Part shown: positions 24,770 through 33,114 of the stretch, piece after piece | Position numbering within the stretch: the stretch's first letter is position 1 | Layout of the letters: every line of letters starts with the position of its first letter | NCBI GenBank assembly: GCA_963763325.1 | Contig: CAVXOL010000018.1 | Location: forward strand, 310,001 to 374,000 | Direction of reading: 5' to 3' | DNA from: JBBECJ01 sp963763325 | Lineage (GTDB): Bacteria > Chloroflexota > Chloroflexia > Thermomicrobiales > CFX8 | DNA: 64,000 nt | The notes under the pieces: generated by a model | What the model was told of the DNA's origin: nothing | What the model saw: the letters and a program-made list of their open reading frames with translations, nothing else | Databases searched by the model: none | Translations under genes and position numbers: made by a program

Positions 24770-25858
24770 TCAGCAAGCATCGACGCCGACGAGATCGAGG
24801 ATGGAGTCCCAGCCGCTGCGGTCGGCATCGGCGCTGAGGTCGCGGAGGATCTGGCCGGGGAGTGATGGGCCGGCCCAGGTGAACGCGGTGTAGAGCTGGA
24901 CGAGGGTTGCTCCGGCGCGGATACGGGCCAGGGCGTCTGCGCCGTTTGAGATTCCGCCGACGCCGATGATGGGAATCTGGTCTCCGACGCGGCGGTAGAG
25001 GACGCGGACGACGTGGTTGGCGCGCTCGCGGAGCGGTGGGCCGCTGAGTCCGCCGGGGAGGTCGGCGAAGTTGGCGGAGAGGCCGTCGCGGCTGGTGGTG
25101 GTGTTGGTCGCAACGATACCGCGCGCGCCATTGGCGACGGCAGCTTCGGCGACGCCCTCGATCTCGGCGTCGGTCAGGTCGGGAGCGATCTTGATCAGGA
25201 GCGGCTTGGGATCGCGGCGGGCGAGCGTTGCGGCCTGGTCGTTGGCGTCGCGGACAGCAGCGAGTAAGTGTGCGAGATCTTCAGCCATCTGGAGCGAGCG
25301 CAGACCGGGGGTGTTGGGCGACGAGATGTTGACGGTGATGTAGTTGGCGATCGGGAAGAGGGTCGCGATCAGCCCGGCGTAGTCCTCGGCGGCGCGTTCG
25401 AGTGGCGTATCGCGATTCTTGCCGATGTTGATGCCGACGACACCTCTGGCGCGGAGGCTGATGAGGTGGGCGCGGACTGCGGCGGCTCCAGAGCTTGGGA
25501 AGCCCATCGCGTTAATGACGGCGGACTCTTCGGGGACGCGCCAGATGCGAGGGCGATCGTTGCCGGGTTGCGGACGGAGTGTAATCGTCCCGACTTCGAC
25601 GTGGCCGAAACCGAGGGCTAGCAGGGCTTCGACGGCTTCGCCGTCCTTGTCGAGACCAGCCGCGACGCCGAGCGGGTTGGCGAAGGGGAGATCCCAGATG
25701 CGGAGACGGAGGCGCTCGTCCGGCTCGGGGGCGTAGCGTTCCAGTGCACGGAGTCCGCCGGGGAGCGATGTGGCGCTGGCCAGGCCGCTCAGGGCCAGCC
25801 GGTGGGCGCGTTCGGCGTCGATCCGGGTGAAGCCGTGGTTGTAGAGGCGCTGGTACAT
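24770..25858 (-). CDS. pyrD: dihydroorotate dehydrogenase (quinone), class 2
   Basis: A 362-residue class 2 DHODH, which oxidises dihydroorotate to orotate in pyrimidine synthesis and passes electrons to quinone. The N-terminal helix for membrane association is MYQRLYNHGFTRIDAERAHR. The FMN barrel shows NPLGVAAGLDKDG, GFGHVEVGTITLRPQPGND, NISSPNTPGLRSLQ with the catalytic serine of class 2, KIAPDLTD, ATNTTTSRDG and PIIGVGGI. Its length is that of the family. It stands alone and faces the FAD oxidase gene end to end, 15 bases apart. Confidence 0.95.
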   Translation of the reverse strand: MYQRLYNHGFTRIDAERAHRLALSGLASATSLPGGLRALERYAPEPDERLRLRIWDLPFANPLGVAAGLDKDGEAVEALLALGFGHVEVGTITLRPQPGNDRPRIWRVPEESAVINAMGFPSSGAAAVRAHLISLRARGVVGINIGKNRDTPLERAAEDYAGLIATLFPIANYITVNISSPNTPGLRSLQMAEDLAHLLAAVRDANDQAATLARRDPKPLLIKIAPDLTDAEIEGVAEAAVANGARGIVATNTTTSRDGLSANFADLPGGLSGPPLRERANHVVRVLYRRVGDQIPIIGVGGISNGADALARIRAGATLVQLYTAFTWAGPSLPGQILRDLSADADRSGWDSILDLVGVDAC

Positions 25859-25952
25859 CGGGCGCTACATCTGTCTAGCAGGGCGAGGCTGTGGCCGTCG
25901 CCCCTACGCGTAGGTCGGGGACTGTTTTCCGACACGATCAGAATGTACCGTA

Positions 25953-26537
25953 TCACGGGTCGCGGCGGGTGGCGCGGGCGACGAGGGTTTGTTTTGGCTG
26001 GTGACCGTGGACGGTGGTTGCCATTGGGAAGAGATGGTTGATGTCGAAGTAGGGGGTAAAGGCTTCGCGCAGCGATGCTTCGGTGTAGAAGCGTTTGAAG
26101 TGGCCCGGTTCGACTTCGAAGAAATCTGGTTCGTGTTCGATCCCGGCTCCCCAAAGGGATGCGATATCGCCGACGGTGTTGACGCGGGCGAGGAGTAATG
26201 CGCCGGGGACGGTGACGCGGTGGATGTCACGTAGGATCCGGTCGGTCGTCTCGCGGTCGAAGTAGTGGAGCGAGAGGCTGGCGACGGCGAGGTCGAACGC
26301 TTGGTCGCGGAATGGTAGGCCGGTGCGGAGGTCGGCGACGAGGAACGACGCGTCTGGAGCATTTCCGACTGAGCGGCGAACGTTCTCAGGAGTCAGATCG
26401 AGGGCGATGACGCGAAGACCGGCAGCGAGGAGCGTTCGGGAATCGTGGCCGTGGCCGCAGCCGATATCGAGGGCGGTTTGGCCGGGGATGAGGGCGTCGG
26501 GGAAGCGATCGAGCCAGGCGCCGAAGTAGAGGTTCAT
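25953..26537 (-). CDS. class I SAM-dependent methyltransferase
   Basis: A 194-residue methyltransferase with motif I TALDIGCGHGHDSRTLL near residue 22. It also has the acidic end VIALDLTPENVRRS, DLRTGLPFRDQAFDLAVASL and HRVTVPGALLLARVN. It resembles short UbiE/tellurite-resistance (TehB) type enzymes. The substrate is unknown. It begins just downstream of a short hairpin at about 26597 (CCGTGGGCCG/CGGCCCATACGG) shared with the divergent peptidase gene. Confidence 0.85.
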   Translation of the reverse strand: MNLYFGAWLDRFPDALIPGQTALDIGCGHGHDSRTLLAAGLRVIALDLTPENVRRSVGNAPDASFLVADLRTGLPFRDQAFDLAVASLSLHYFDRETTDRILRDIHRVTVPGALLLARVNTVGDIASLWGAGIEHEPDFFEVEPGHFKRFYTEASLREAFTPYFDINHLFPMATTVHGHQPKQTLVARATRRDP

Positions 26538-26670
26538 GGGTGCTCCTGTTGGTGGCGGGCGATATGTGGGGGCATGTTAGCATCGGACCGATCGTGTGTT
26601 CCGTGGGCCGTGCCTCCGTGCCGGCCCATACGGAATGTCGGTATGGTGGCCCATCAGGATGGAGTAGGGG

Positions 26671-28049
26671 ATGAGCGACTCGTTGATCGCGAAGATCGAT
26701 CGGCATATTGACGAGCATTTTGAGCAGTATCTGGAGGATCTGCGGGCGCTGTGTCGGTTGCCGAGTGTGGCGGCGCAGGGGCAGGCGATCGGGGAAACTG
26801 CTGATCTGACACGGGAGCTGCTGGAGAAATACGGAGTGTCGGCGAAGGTGTTGCCGACGACTCGGAACCCGGTCGTGTACGGGGAGGCGAGCGGGGCGTC
26901 GGGGCAGACGGTGCTCTGCTACAACCACTATGACGTGCAGCCGGCCGAGCCGCTGGAGCTGTGGGAGTCGGAGCCGTTCGACGCGGTCGTCCGGGACGGG
27001 AAGATCTACGGGCGCGGGGTTGGGGACGACAAAGGGCATATCGTCTGCCGGCTGGGTGCGATCGACGCGTTGCGGGCGGTGACGGGCGGGATGCCGTGTG
27101 GGGTGAAGTTCCTGATCGAGGGTGAGGAGGAGATCGGGTCGGGGAGCCTGGATGCATTCATCGCGGCCAACGCGGAGATGCTGAAGGCGGATGGCTGCCT
27201 CTGGGAGTTCGGTGGCGTTGATTACGACGGCAAGGCGCAGATCTTCGCTGGGATGCGCGGCGACCTGTACGTCGAGTTGCGAGCGAAGACGGCGACGAAG
27301 GACGCGCACTCAGGGTTGGGCGGGTCGCAGTTCCCAAACGCTGCCTGGCGACTGACGTGGGCGTTGGCATCGCTAAAGGGGCAGGACGAGCGGATCCAGA
27401 TTCCGGGATGGTACGACGATGTGCGGGAAGCCAGTGCGCGGGACATGGAGCTGCTGGAGGCGTTGCCCGACGACGAGGCGCTTATCCAGGAGACGTACGG
27501 GCTGGCGGGGTTCCTGTTGGGGGCGACCGGGACTGGAGCGCAAGCGGCGCTCGCTGTTCGAGCCGACCTGCACGATCTCGGGGCTATCAAGCGGATATCA
27601 GGGGGCTGGCTCGAAGACGGTCCTGCCTGCCGAGTCGATGGCGAAGGTGGACTTCCGGCTGGTGCCGAACCAGCGTGCAGAGCGACCTGCTGGCGAAGCT
27701 GAAGCGACACCTGGCTGATAACGGGTTCGATGACATCGAGGTGATCCAGCATGGCGGCTACGACGCGGCGCGGGTCGACCCGGACGCGCCATTCGTCAAG
27801 CTGGTCGCGGACACGGCCTGGGATGTCTACGACCGGCCGGCGGTAGTGTCGCCGACGAGCGGAGGGTCGGGGCCGATGGCGTCGTTCGTCCAGCATCTGG
27901 GGATGCCGATCGCGAACGTGGGGATCGGCTATCCGGACTCGGGGCCACACGCTCCGAACGAGCATGTGCGGATCGAGGATTTCGTGCGTGGAATGAAGCA
28001 GACTGCGAGGGTCTTCCTGCGGATGGCCGAGCTGGAGGCGCAGGGGTGA
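26671..28049 (+). CDS. M20 family peptidase, paralog 1 (frameshifted)
   Basis: A metallopeptidase of the M20 dipeptidase type (ArgE/DapE/CPG2 fold), about 458 residues. Metal ligands lie in YNHYDVQP, the conserved GRGVGDDKG, and LIEGEEEIGSG. A central dimer domain is followed by LFEPTCTISGLSSGYQG and a C-terminal part ending near PHAPNEHVRIEDFV. Two one-base shifts, near 27529 and 27672, split it into three frames; each fits an extra base. A related but intact gene is at 43526 (matching WELYNHYDVQP-like and EPTCTI-like motifs). Product: probably a peptide or N-acyl amino acid hydrolase. Confidence 0.85.
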
Positions 28050-28846
28050 ACGAGCAGCCGCGCTCCAGCCGGAGGTGGCTGGAGCGCGTGCGTGCCCTGC
28101 GCGACCGGGCGACGCGGGAGCGCGAGGGAGTTTGCTACGTCGAGGGAATTCGCCAGGTGCTGTCGGCCCAGGAGGGCGGTCATGCGCTGGAGGCGGTGCT
28201 GGTCGATCCGGCGCGGCTGAAGAGCGAGGTTGCCTGGCAAGCGGTCGCGTCAGCGCGAGCGGGCGGCGCAGAGTATGTCGCGCTGACGACCCGCGAGTTC
28301 GAGCGGATCTCATCGCGCGATAATCCGGTGGGAATCGCAGCGATCGTGCGCTGGTCGGTCGACCAGTTGGAGTCGCTGGCGCCGGTCGCGGATGGGCTGT
28401 ATCTCGTCGCTGACGACATTCGCGATCCGGGTAACCTGGGGACGCTGATCCGGACGCTGGACGCAGCAGGTGGGCAGGCGGTGATCGTTCATGATGGAAC
28501 CGACCCGACGCATCCGAATGCGCTGCGGGCCAGCCTTGGGACGACGTTTCGGGTGCCGGTCTATCGGGCGGGGTCGCATGCGGTGCTGTTTGACTGGGTA
28601 GCGCGGTATGGGGTGACGACGATCGCGACCTCGGCGAAGGCCGAGCATCGATTGTGGGAGATGCCGGTGCGGCTGCCGGCGGCGGTGCTGGTTGGGAACG
28701 AGGGACATGGGCTGGCGGCCGAGACGATCGCAGGCTGTGATGTCCGAGTCGCGATCCCGATGCTGGGGACGGCGACGTCGCTGAACGTCAGCGTTGCGGC
28801 GGGAATCGTGTTGTACGAGGTGCGGCGGAGGGTCACGGGAATCTGA
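28046..28846 (+). CDS. SpoU/TrmH family RNA methyltransferase
   Basis: A 266-residue 2'-O-ribose methyltransferase with a trefoil-knot (SPOUT) fold. The three motifs are VADDIRDPGNLGTLIRT, AVLVGNEGHGLAAE and IPMLGTATSLNVSVAAGI. The N-terminal 100 residues are a substrate-binding domain as in RlmB/TsnR. The target is probably 23S rRNA or tRNA but cannot be told. The GTG start at 28046 overlaps the stop of the M20 gene (GTGA), so they are co-translated. Confidence 0.92.
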   Translation: MNEQPRSSRRWLERVRALRDRATREREGVCYVEGIRQVLSAQEGGHALEAVLVDPARLKSEVAWQAVASARAGGAEYVALTTREFERISSRDNPVGIAAIVRWSVDQLESLAPVADGLYLVADDIRDPGNLGTLIRTLDAAGGQAVIVHDGTDPTHPNALRASLGTTFRVPVYRAGSHAVLFDWVARYGVTTIATSAKAEHRLWEMPVRLPAAVLVGNEGHGLAAETIAGCDVRVAIPMLGTATSLNVSVAAGIVLYEVRRRVTGI

Positions 28847-28903
28847 AATCTGGCGACCAACGCACTGCTGGCTCTCACTGTTTTGAGGAGGTTGGCTCAA
28901 TTC

Positions 28904-28945
28904 ATGCGTCTGCTGGAAGCAATGCCGGGAACGAATGCCGGTTGA
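28904..28945 (+). CDS. possible 13-residue ORF
   Basis: ATG to TGA, encoding MRLLEAMPGTNAG. GAGGAGG lies 14 bases upstream. It precedes the 25-residue ORF at 28967 by 21 bases and could be a short leader or chance. Confidence 0.25.
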   Translation: MRLLEAMPGTNAG

Positions 28946-28966
28946 ATGCAGAAGGAGAGTCGCATA

Positions 28967-29044
28967 ATGTTCAGGAAGTTGATCGTTTCCGCCGTATTGG
29001 CCAAGCTGGCTCCGAAGGTTATCCGTAAGATTCGCCAGCAATAG
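28967..29044 (+). CDS. small basic amphipathic peptide, 25 residues
   Basis: ATG 28967 is preceded by AAGGAGAG with 7-base spacing, a strong ribosome site. The peptide has a hydrophobic start (MFRKLIVSAVLAKLAP) followed by basic KVIRKIRQQ and no acidic residue. It could form an amphipathic or membrane-associated helix, as in type I toxins or phenol-soluble-modulin-like peptides. It has no family I recognise. It lies between the SpoU gene and a response regulator gene that begins 21 bases later, so it may be part of the same transcript. Confidence 0.5.
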   Translation: MFRKLIVSAVLAKLAPKVIRKIRQQ

Positions 29045-29065
29045 CTTTCGCGTTGGTTCAACAGT

Positions 29066-29479
29066 ATGCGGGTGGCGCAGATGACAGACATGACCGTTCT
29101 CATCGTCGATGACAATCCTTCGATCCGCGGCATGCTGGCAGATGCGCTTCAATCCTGTGGGTATACCGTCGTCGAAGCTGCCGATGGGCAGGAAGCACTC
29201 GATGTCGCGCAGCTCAGCCGTCCGGCACTGATCCTGCTTGACCTCAATCTCCCGGTCCTCAGTGGATTTTCGTTCGTGGACACCGTCCAGGAACGTGGTG
29301 TTGACGCGCCAATCCTGCTTGTCACGGCTGATCCGCGCGCACCACAGGTTGCCAGAAATACGCAGGTTGTTGGCTACTTTCCGAAGCCATTCGAGTTGGG
29401 TTCGCTGCTCGGTGCCGTGGAGTCCGCTCTTCGCGGCGAGCGGCTGCCGATCCCTTCAGCAGACAGGGACTGGTACTAG
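29066..29479 (+). CDS. single-domain response regulator (CheY-like)
   Basis: A 137-residue receiver domain without an output domain. The acidic pair is in VLIVDDNPSIRG, the phospho-acceptor aspartate is in LILLDLNLPVLSG, the switch threonine is in ILLVTADPRAP, and the lysine is in GYFPKPFELG. It probably passes a signal by protein contact. No kinase is adjacent; the nearest in the window is at 11548. Start 29066 gives a short MRVAQ extension. ATGs at 29081 and 29090 are alternatives, and none has a clear SD. Confidence 0.88.
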   Translation: MRVAQMTDMTVLIVDDNPSIRGMLADALQSCGYTVVEAADGQEALDVAQLSRPALILLDLNLPVLSGFSFVDTVQERGVDAPILLVTADPRAPQVARNTQVVGYFPKPFELGSLLGAVESALRGERLPIPSADRDWY

Positions 29480-29607
29480 ACCGGATGGCTGACGAGCGAC
29501 GATTCGCGATCGGCAGATCTGTCTGAACAACCGCGCGATGATCATTCCCGACAGCCCCTTACCGCTCATCTGATGCCGATCGTCCCGACGGGACGCCACG
29601 GGATCCA

Positions 29608-29988
29608 TCACTGGTTGCCGGCAGGATAGGTAATCTCGTAGCCGTGTCCGCGGCGAGGGATGACGATGCCAATCATTTCGCCAGAGGCGTTGAACTCGGC
29701 GGTCAGCAGCAATCTGGTCGATCGAACATCACCATCGTCATCTGGTGACAGCTGAATATAGGCACGATCGTCAGCGTCGAGATATGCGTAGGCGCCAGCG
29801 ATTGGATCGATCAACCAGAGGTGGAACACGGCTTCGTTCGCCTCGAACTCGACTCCTATGAACCGACCACCTTCGCCGATATCGAGAATGCCGTCGATCG
29901 TTTCGATGGACGCCGGCTCGGCAGGTTCGTCCGGAATCGAGAGTGCCAGGTGGAGGGAATTCGTCTGGCTGTCGTACGTGAGTTCCAT
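29608..29988 (-). CDS. DUF2283-like small protein, duplicated motif
   Basis: A 126-residue protein of unknown function. The start MELTYDSQTNSLHLAL and GILDIGEGGRFIGVEF resemble DUF2283 proteins. A second half (YAYLDADDRAYIQLS and ASGEMIGIVIP) looks like a divergent repeat of the same pattern. I used ATG 29988, which has AAAAGG upstream. The frame is open back to a GTG at 30108, but that would add 40 Pro/Ser-rich residues. It has no operon partners. Confidence 0.65.
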   Translation of the reverse strand: MELTYDSQTNSLHLALSIPDEPAEPASIETIDGILDIGEGGRFIGVEFEANEAVFHLWLIDPIAGAYAYLDADDRAYIQLSPDDDGDVRSTRLLLTAEFNASGEMIGIVIPRRGHGYEITYPAGNQ

Positions 29989-30307
29989 CTGGCCTTTTAC
30001 TCCGTCAGGTATCGGGCACACGGTTACATTTGGTGGCGATGGCGGGTGAGTAATCTGACTTTCGAGGCATGGCGAACTGGTCGGCTGGGAGTCGGGCGGT
30101 TCTGCCACTGGTCGAGGTGTGCCGGGCTGGCCAGATGAGGAGCCGGGCGGGACGCCTTACGTGTCGGGAATCGAGTTGACCATAACGACCCGCCGCTGCT
30201 TGTCGGACCCGCTTCGCCTATCTCGCACGTTGTCAGGTTGATGCTACTACAGCACTGCCTCCGGGGGTGCTATCGTTCGTCGGTTGGGACGATGGCGAGG
30301 GTGGCGG

Positions 30308-31624
30308 GTGCTGGATACTGACGAGCGGGCCGAGACGACGGGCGAGCCGTCCGAGCCGCAACAGGCGGGGCGGATGGCGCGGGTACGCGGAGCGCGGGCG
30401 CTGGCGGCCTGGGAGTATTTGCCGTTTCGGCGATATCTGAGTGTCCAGGTGCTGGCGATGGCCGGGCGGGCATTGCAATCGACGCTGGTGGGCTACCTCG
30501 TCTACGACTTGTCAGAGAGCGATCTGCTGCTGGGTGTCGTCTCGTTCATGCAGATGGTTCCGCAGCTGTTGCTGGCGCCTGTCGTTGGCGTCATTGTCGA
30601 TCGGTTCGACCGGCGCAAGATCCTGGCGGCACAGTTCGCGTCGCAGGCGATTGGGTTTCTGGTGCTGGCGCTGCTGGCGATCTTCGACCTGCTGACGGTT
30701 CCAGCAATTGGGGCGACGGTCGTGCTGATGGGGATCGCGAACGCGTTCTCATATCCGGCGCACTCGTCGCTGCTGCCGAGCCTCGTCCCGATCCGTACGT
30801 TGCAGAGTGCGAACGCGATCAACTCGATGATGGGGAACCTGTCGCGGGTAGCGGCACCGACGTTATCGGGGCTGATCGTGGACGGCGCGGGAGTGGCGGC
30901 GGCGTTGCTGCTGGCTTCGGGGATCTACTGGCCGGCGGCGTTGCTGGTGTTGCTGGTACCGCTGCTGTCGAATGTCGAGGGAGTGTCGGCGACACGCGGG
31001 CCGATGGATCCGTCCGCGCGACCGTCGTTCCGGCGGGATATTGGTGACGCAGTCGGCTATATCCAGACGAACCCGCTGCTGCGGTCGGCTCTGGCGAACG
31101 ACATCGTGCCGTACCTGTTCGGGATGGCACATATGGCGCTATTGCCTGCGATCGCGAGCGACACGCTGGACGGCGGGGCGACGATGCTGGGGCTGTTGTT
31201 CGCGGTCGGCGGGATCGGCGCGATGTTCGGGACGCTAACGGCAGGGGCGCTGACCGGGCGGGGATTGCGGGGACAAACGATCTGGGTGGGCACGATCGGG
31301 TTCGGGGTCGGGCTGCTGATCGTGGCATTGGGGGACAGTGCAGCCCTCATCATGACGGGGTTATTCGTGACGGGCTACTTTCAGATGCTCTACATCATTC
31401 AGAGCGACACGCTTGTCCAGACGTTTGCCGAGGATCGGTTCCGGGGGAGGGCGTTGGCAGCCCAGTCAATGGTGAACGGACTGATGCCGATTGGATTCCT
31501 GCTGCTGGGAGCGGTCGCGGAGGTGACGAGCGTGCAGGTGGCATTCGCGGTGGCAGGTGCGGCGCTGGTGGTGTCGGGGGTGACGACGCGGCTGTTCCGG
31601 CCGGTAATGGCGGGCCTGAGATGA
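30308..31624 (+). CDS. MFS transporter (EntS-like)
   Basis: A 438-residue major facilitator permease with 12 predicted helices, MFS_3/enterobactin-exporter type. The conserved loop between helices 2 and 3 is GVIVDRFDRRKILAA. Other features are NAINSMMGNLSRVAAPTLSG and EDRFRGRALAAQSMVNGLMP. Start: GTG 30308 has GAGGG upstream, while the TTG at 30284 in the same frame has no ribosome site. It is the first of four MFS genes within 7.5 kb. Substrate unknown, probably efflux. Confidence 0.85.
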   Translation: MLDTDERAETTGEPSEPQQAGRMARVRGARALAAWEYLPFRRYLSVQVLAMAGRALQSTLVGYLVYDLSESDLLLGVVSFMQMVPQLLLAPVVGVIVDRFDRRKILAAQFASQAIGFLVLALLAIFDLLTVPAIGATVVLMGIANAFSYPAHSSLLPSLVPIRTLQSANAINSMMGNLSRVAAPTLSGLIVDGAGVAAALLLASGIYWPAALLVLLVPLLSNVEGVSATRGPMDPSARPSFRRDIGDAVGYIQTNPLLRSALANDIVPYLFGMAHMALLPAIASDTLDGGATMLGLLFAVGGIGAMFGTLTAGALTGRGLRGQTIWVGTIGFGVGLLIVALGDSAALIMTGLFVTGYFQMLYIIQSDTLVQTFAEDRFRGRALAAQSMVNGLMPIGFLLLGAVAEVTSVQVAFAVAGAALVVSGVTTRLFRPVMAGLR

Positions 31625-31696
31625 GACGGATAGGACAGGTCACAGGTGTCAGGTGTCAGCTGATTCCTGGATGGCCGCTCACGTTAATGACGTCTG

Positions 31697-31972
31697 TTAC
31701 CTGCGGTTGAACGCCGTCAGCGAGCGGGATCGGGCTTTTTCACCAATCTCCTGGATGCGGATCTGGCCGAGTTGGGCGTGGATCGAGGGCCAGGCTTCTT
31801 CAAAGTCGGTTTCTGAACCGCCGGCGTTCGTCCAGTCGCTGAGGAGGCGCTCTTTCTCGCGCCTGATGCGGTTCTGGACGGCGCGCTGGAGATCGGTGGT
31901 GTGGCGAACTGCGACGCTGCAGTCGGTGTCGGCCTGGTCGGTCATCAGATTTGTCGCGTGGGTATTGGACAC
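31697..31972 (-). CDS. hypothetical protein, helical, 91 residues
   Basis: GTG 31972 is preceded by AAAGAGAG with 9-base spacing. The product is charged and helical (LQRAVQNRIRREKERLLSDW, IHAQLGQIRIQEIGEKARSR), has no membrane segments, and matches no family I know. It is convergent with the MFS gene and divergent from the glyoxalase-like gene. The frame stays open to 32050 without a better start. Confidence 0.5.
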   Translation of the reverse strand: MSNTHATNLMTDQADTDCSVAVRHTTDLQRAVQNRIRREKERLLSDWTNAGGSETDFEEAWPSIHAQLGQIRIQEIGEKARSRSLTAFNRR

Positions 31973-32127
31973 GGTGGCGATCTCTCTTTCAGTGGTTCGG
32001 CGTCTGCTGCTTCTGTCATACCGCGATCGCGTCGAGGACGCTACAGTCACAGGGGCCAGTTTTCACGGTACGATGGTCTGATTGGCTCCGGTCATTTGCA
32101 CTTGTCGATGGAACGAGAGGAACACTG

Positions 32128-32628
32128 ATGACAACGACATCCCGTCTGTCGCTGCCGGATCGTGATGGGTTGAAGGCGCCGTTCGCGATGCTGCATCATG
32201 TGGCGATGATAACGAACGATATGGAGGCGACGGTCGCGTTCTACCGGGACGTGCTGGGGAGCGAGATCGCGCTGGCGCACCGGCTGGACCGCGAGGACGA
32301 GGCGCGGCACTACTTCATCACGGTTGCTCCAAACTGCGTCTTCGCGTTCTTCGAGTTCACTGACGCCGAGCTACCCGAGTTTCAGGAGGCGACAGTCCAC
32401 AAGTCGGGCCGGCATCTGGACCACATCTGCTTCTTCGTAGAGTCGGCGGAGGAACTCGACGGCTGGCACGATCGGGTGACGGCGGCCGGGGTGCCGGTGC
32501 ATGGCTACTCACCGGGCAGCAATCTCTTCTTCCCGGACCCGAACAACATCATCTTCCAGGTCAGCGTCGGGAAGAATGGGCCGATGGGGTTCCCAGTGCA
32601 TGATGATCCGAGGCCGGCGTATTCGTAG
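32128..32628 (+). CDS. VOC family (glyoxalase/bleomycin-resistance fold) protein
   Basis: A 166-residue vicinal-oxygen-chelate protein with the beta-alpha-beta-beta-beta repeat. HHVAMITNDMEATVAFYRDV opens the first half, LDHICFFVESAEELDGWHDR the second, and it ends FFPDPNNIIFQV. Metal-ligand candidates are the first His, His in LDHI, and the Glu/Asn region near the C-terminus. Members are dioxygenases, lyases or resistance proteins, and the role here is open. ATG 32128 has GAGAGG 8 bases upstream. The longer frame to 31951 is a shadow of the opposite gene. Confidence 0.85.
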   Translation: MTTTSRLSLPDRDGLKAPFAMLHHVAMITNDMEATVAFYRDVLGSEIALAHRLDREDEARHYFITVAPNCVFAFFEFTDAELPEFQEATVHKSGRHLDHICFFVESAEELDGWHDRVTAAGVPVHGYSPGSNLFFPDPNNIIFQVSVGKNGPMGFPVHDDPRPAYS

Positions 32629-32629
32629 G

Positions 32630-32688
32630 GAACAGGTTTCAGGTATCAGGGGTTCGAGTCTGGGTGACCGAGTTCCTGATGCCTGTTC
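32630..32688. terminator. imperfect hairpin after the VOC gene
   Basis: GAACAGG...AGGTATCAGG (32630-32650) pairs with CCTGATGCCTGTTC (32675-32688). It may be a terminator or a repeat, and no T-run follows. Confidence 0.3.
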
Positions 32689-32724
32689 GCGTTGTGGGCT
32701 GGGAGACAGAGGAGAGGGCGGTGG

Positions 32725-33111
32725 ATGTCCAATCGGACGGCGACGGTTGATGCATTCGTGGAGGTGCTCGACCATCCGTTGAAGGCCGAGATCGTGGCGG
32801 TCAGGGCGATGATCCTGGATTCGAATGACGAGATCACAGAGCAGATTAAGTGGAACGCGCCGAGCTTCTGCTACAGGGGCGACGACCGGGTGACGATGAA
32901 GCTGTATCCGCCGCGTCATCTCCAGTTAATCTTCCATCGGGGAGCCATAGTCAAGGTCAGCCGCCACTTCGTCTTTGAGGATCTGAGTGGCCTGATGAAG
33001 TGGGCGTCGGCGGACCGAGGGGTTGTGACGCTGCGCAATATGGACGATGTGACGACGCATCGGGCGGCGCTGGTTGAACTGGTGAGCCGGTGGATGCAGG
33101 CGACGGCATGA
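32725..33111 (+). CDS. DUF1801 domain protein
   Basis: A 128-residue YdhG-like protein. It has the pattern VDAFVEVLDHPLKAEIVAVR, then ITEQIKWNAPSFCYRGDDRV and LQLIFHRGA. The family is fold-conserved and widespread, with no established function. ATG 32725 has GGAGAGGG upstream. It ends 3 bases before the end of the convergent MFS gene. Confidence 0.85.
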   Translation: MSNRTATVDAFVEVLDHPLKAEIVAVRAMILDSNDEITEQIKWNAPSFCYRGDDRVTMKLYPPRHLQLIFHRGAIVKVSRHFVFEDLSGLMKWASADRGVVTLRNMDDVTTHRAALVELVSRWMQATA

Positions 33112-33114
33112 CCG

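Noticed and set aside
32640..32690. tRNA-like GGTTCGAGTC sequence
   Set aside because: No acceptor or anticodon stem can be formed; it is the loop of an imperfect hairpin.
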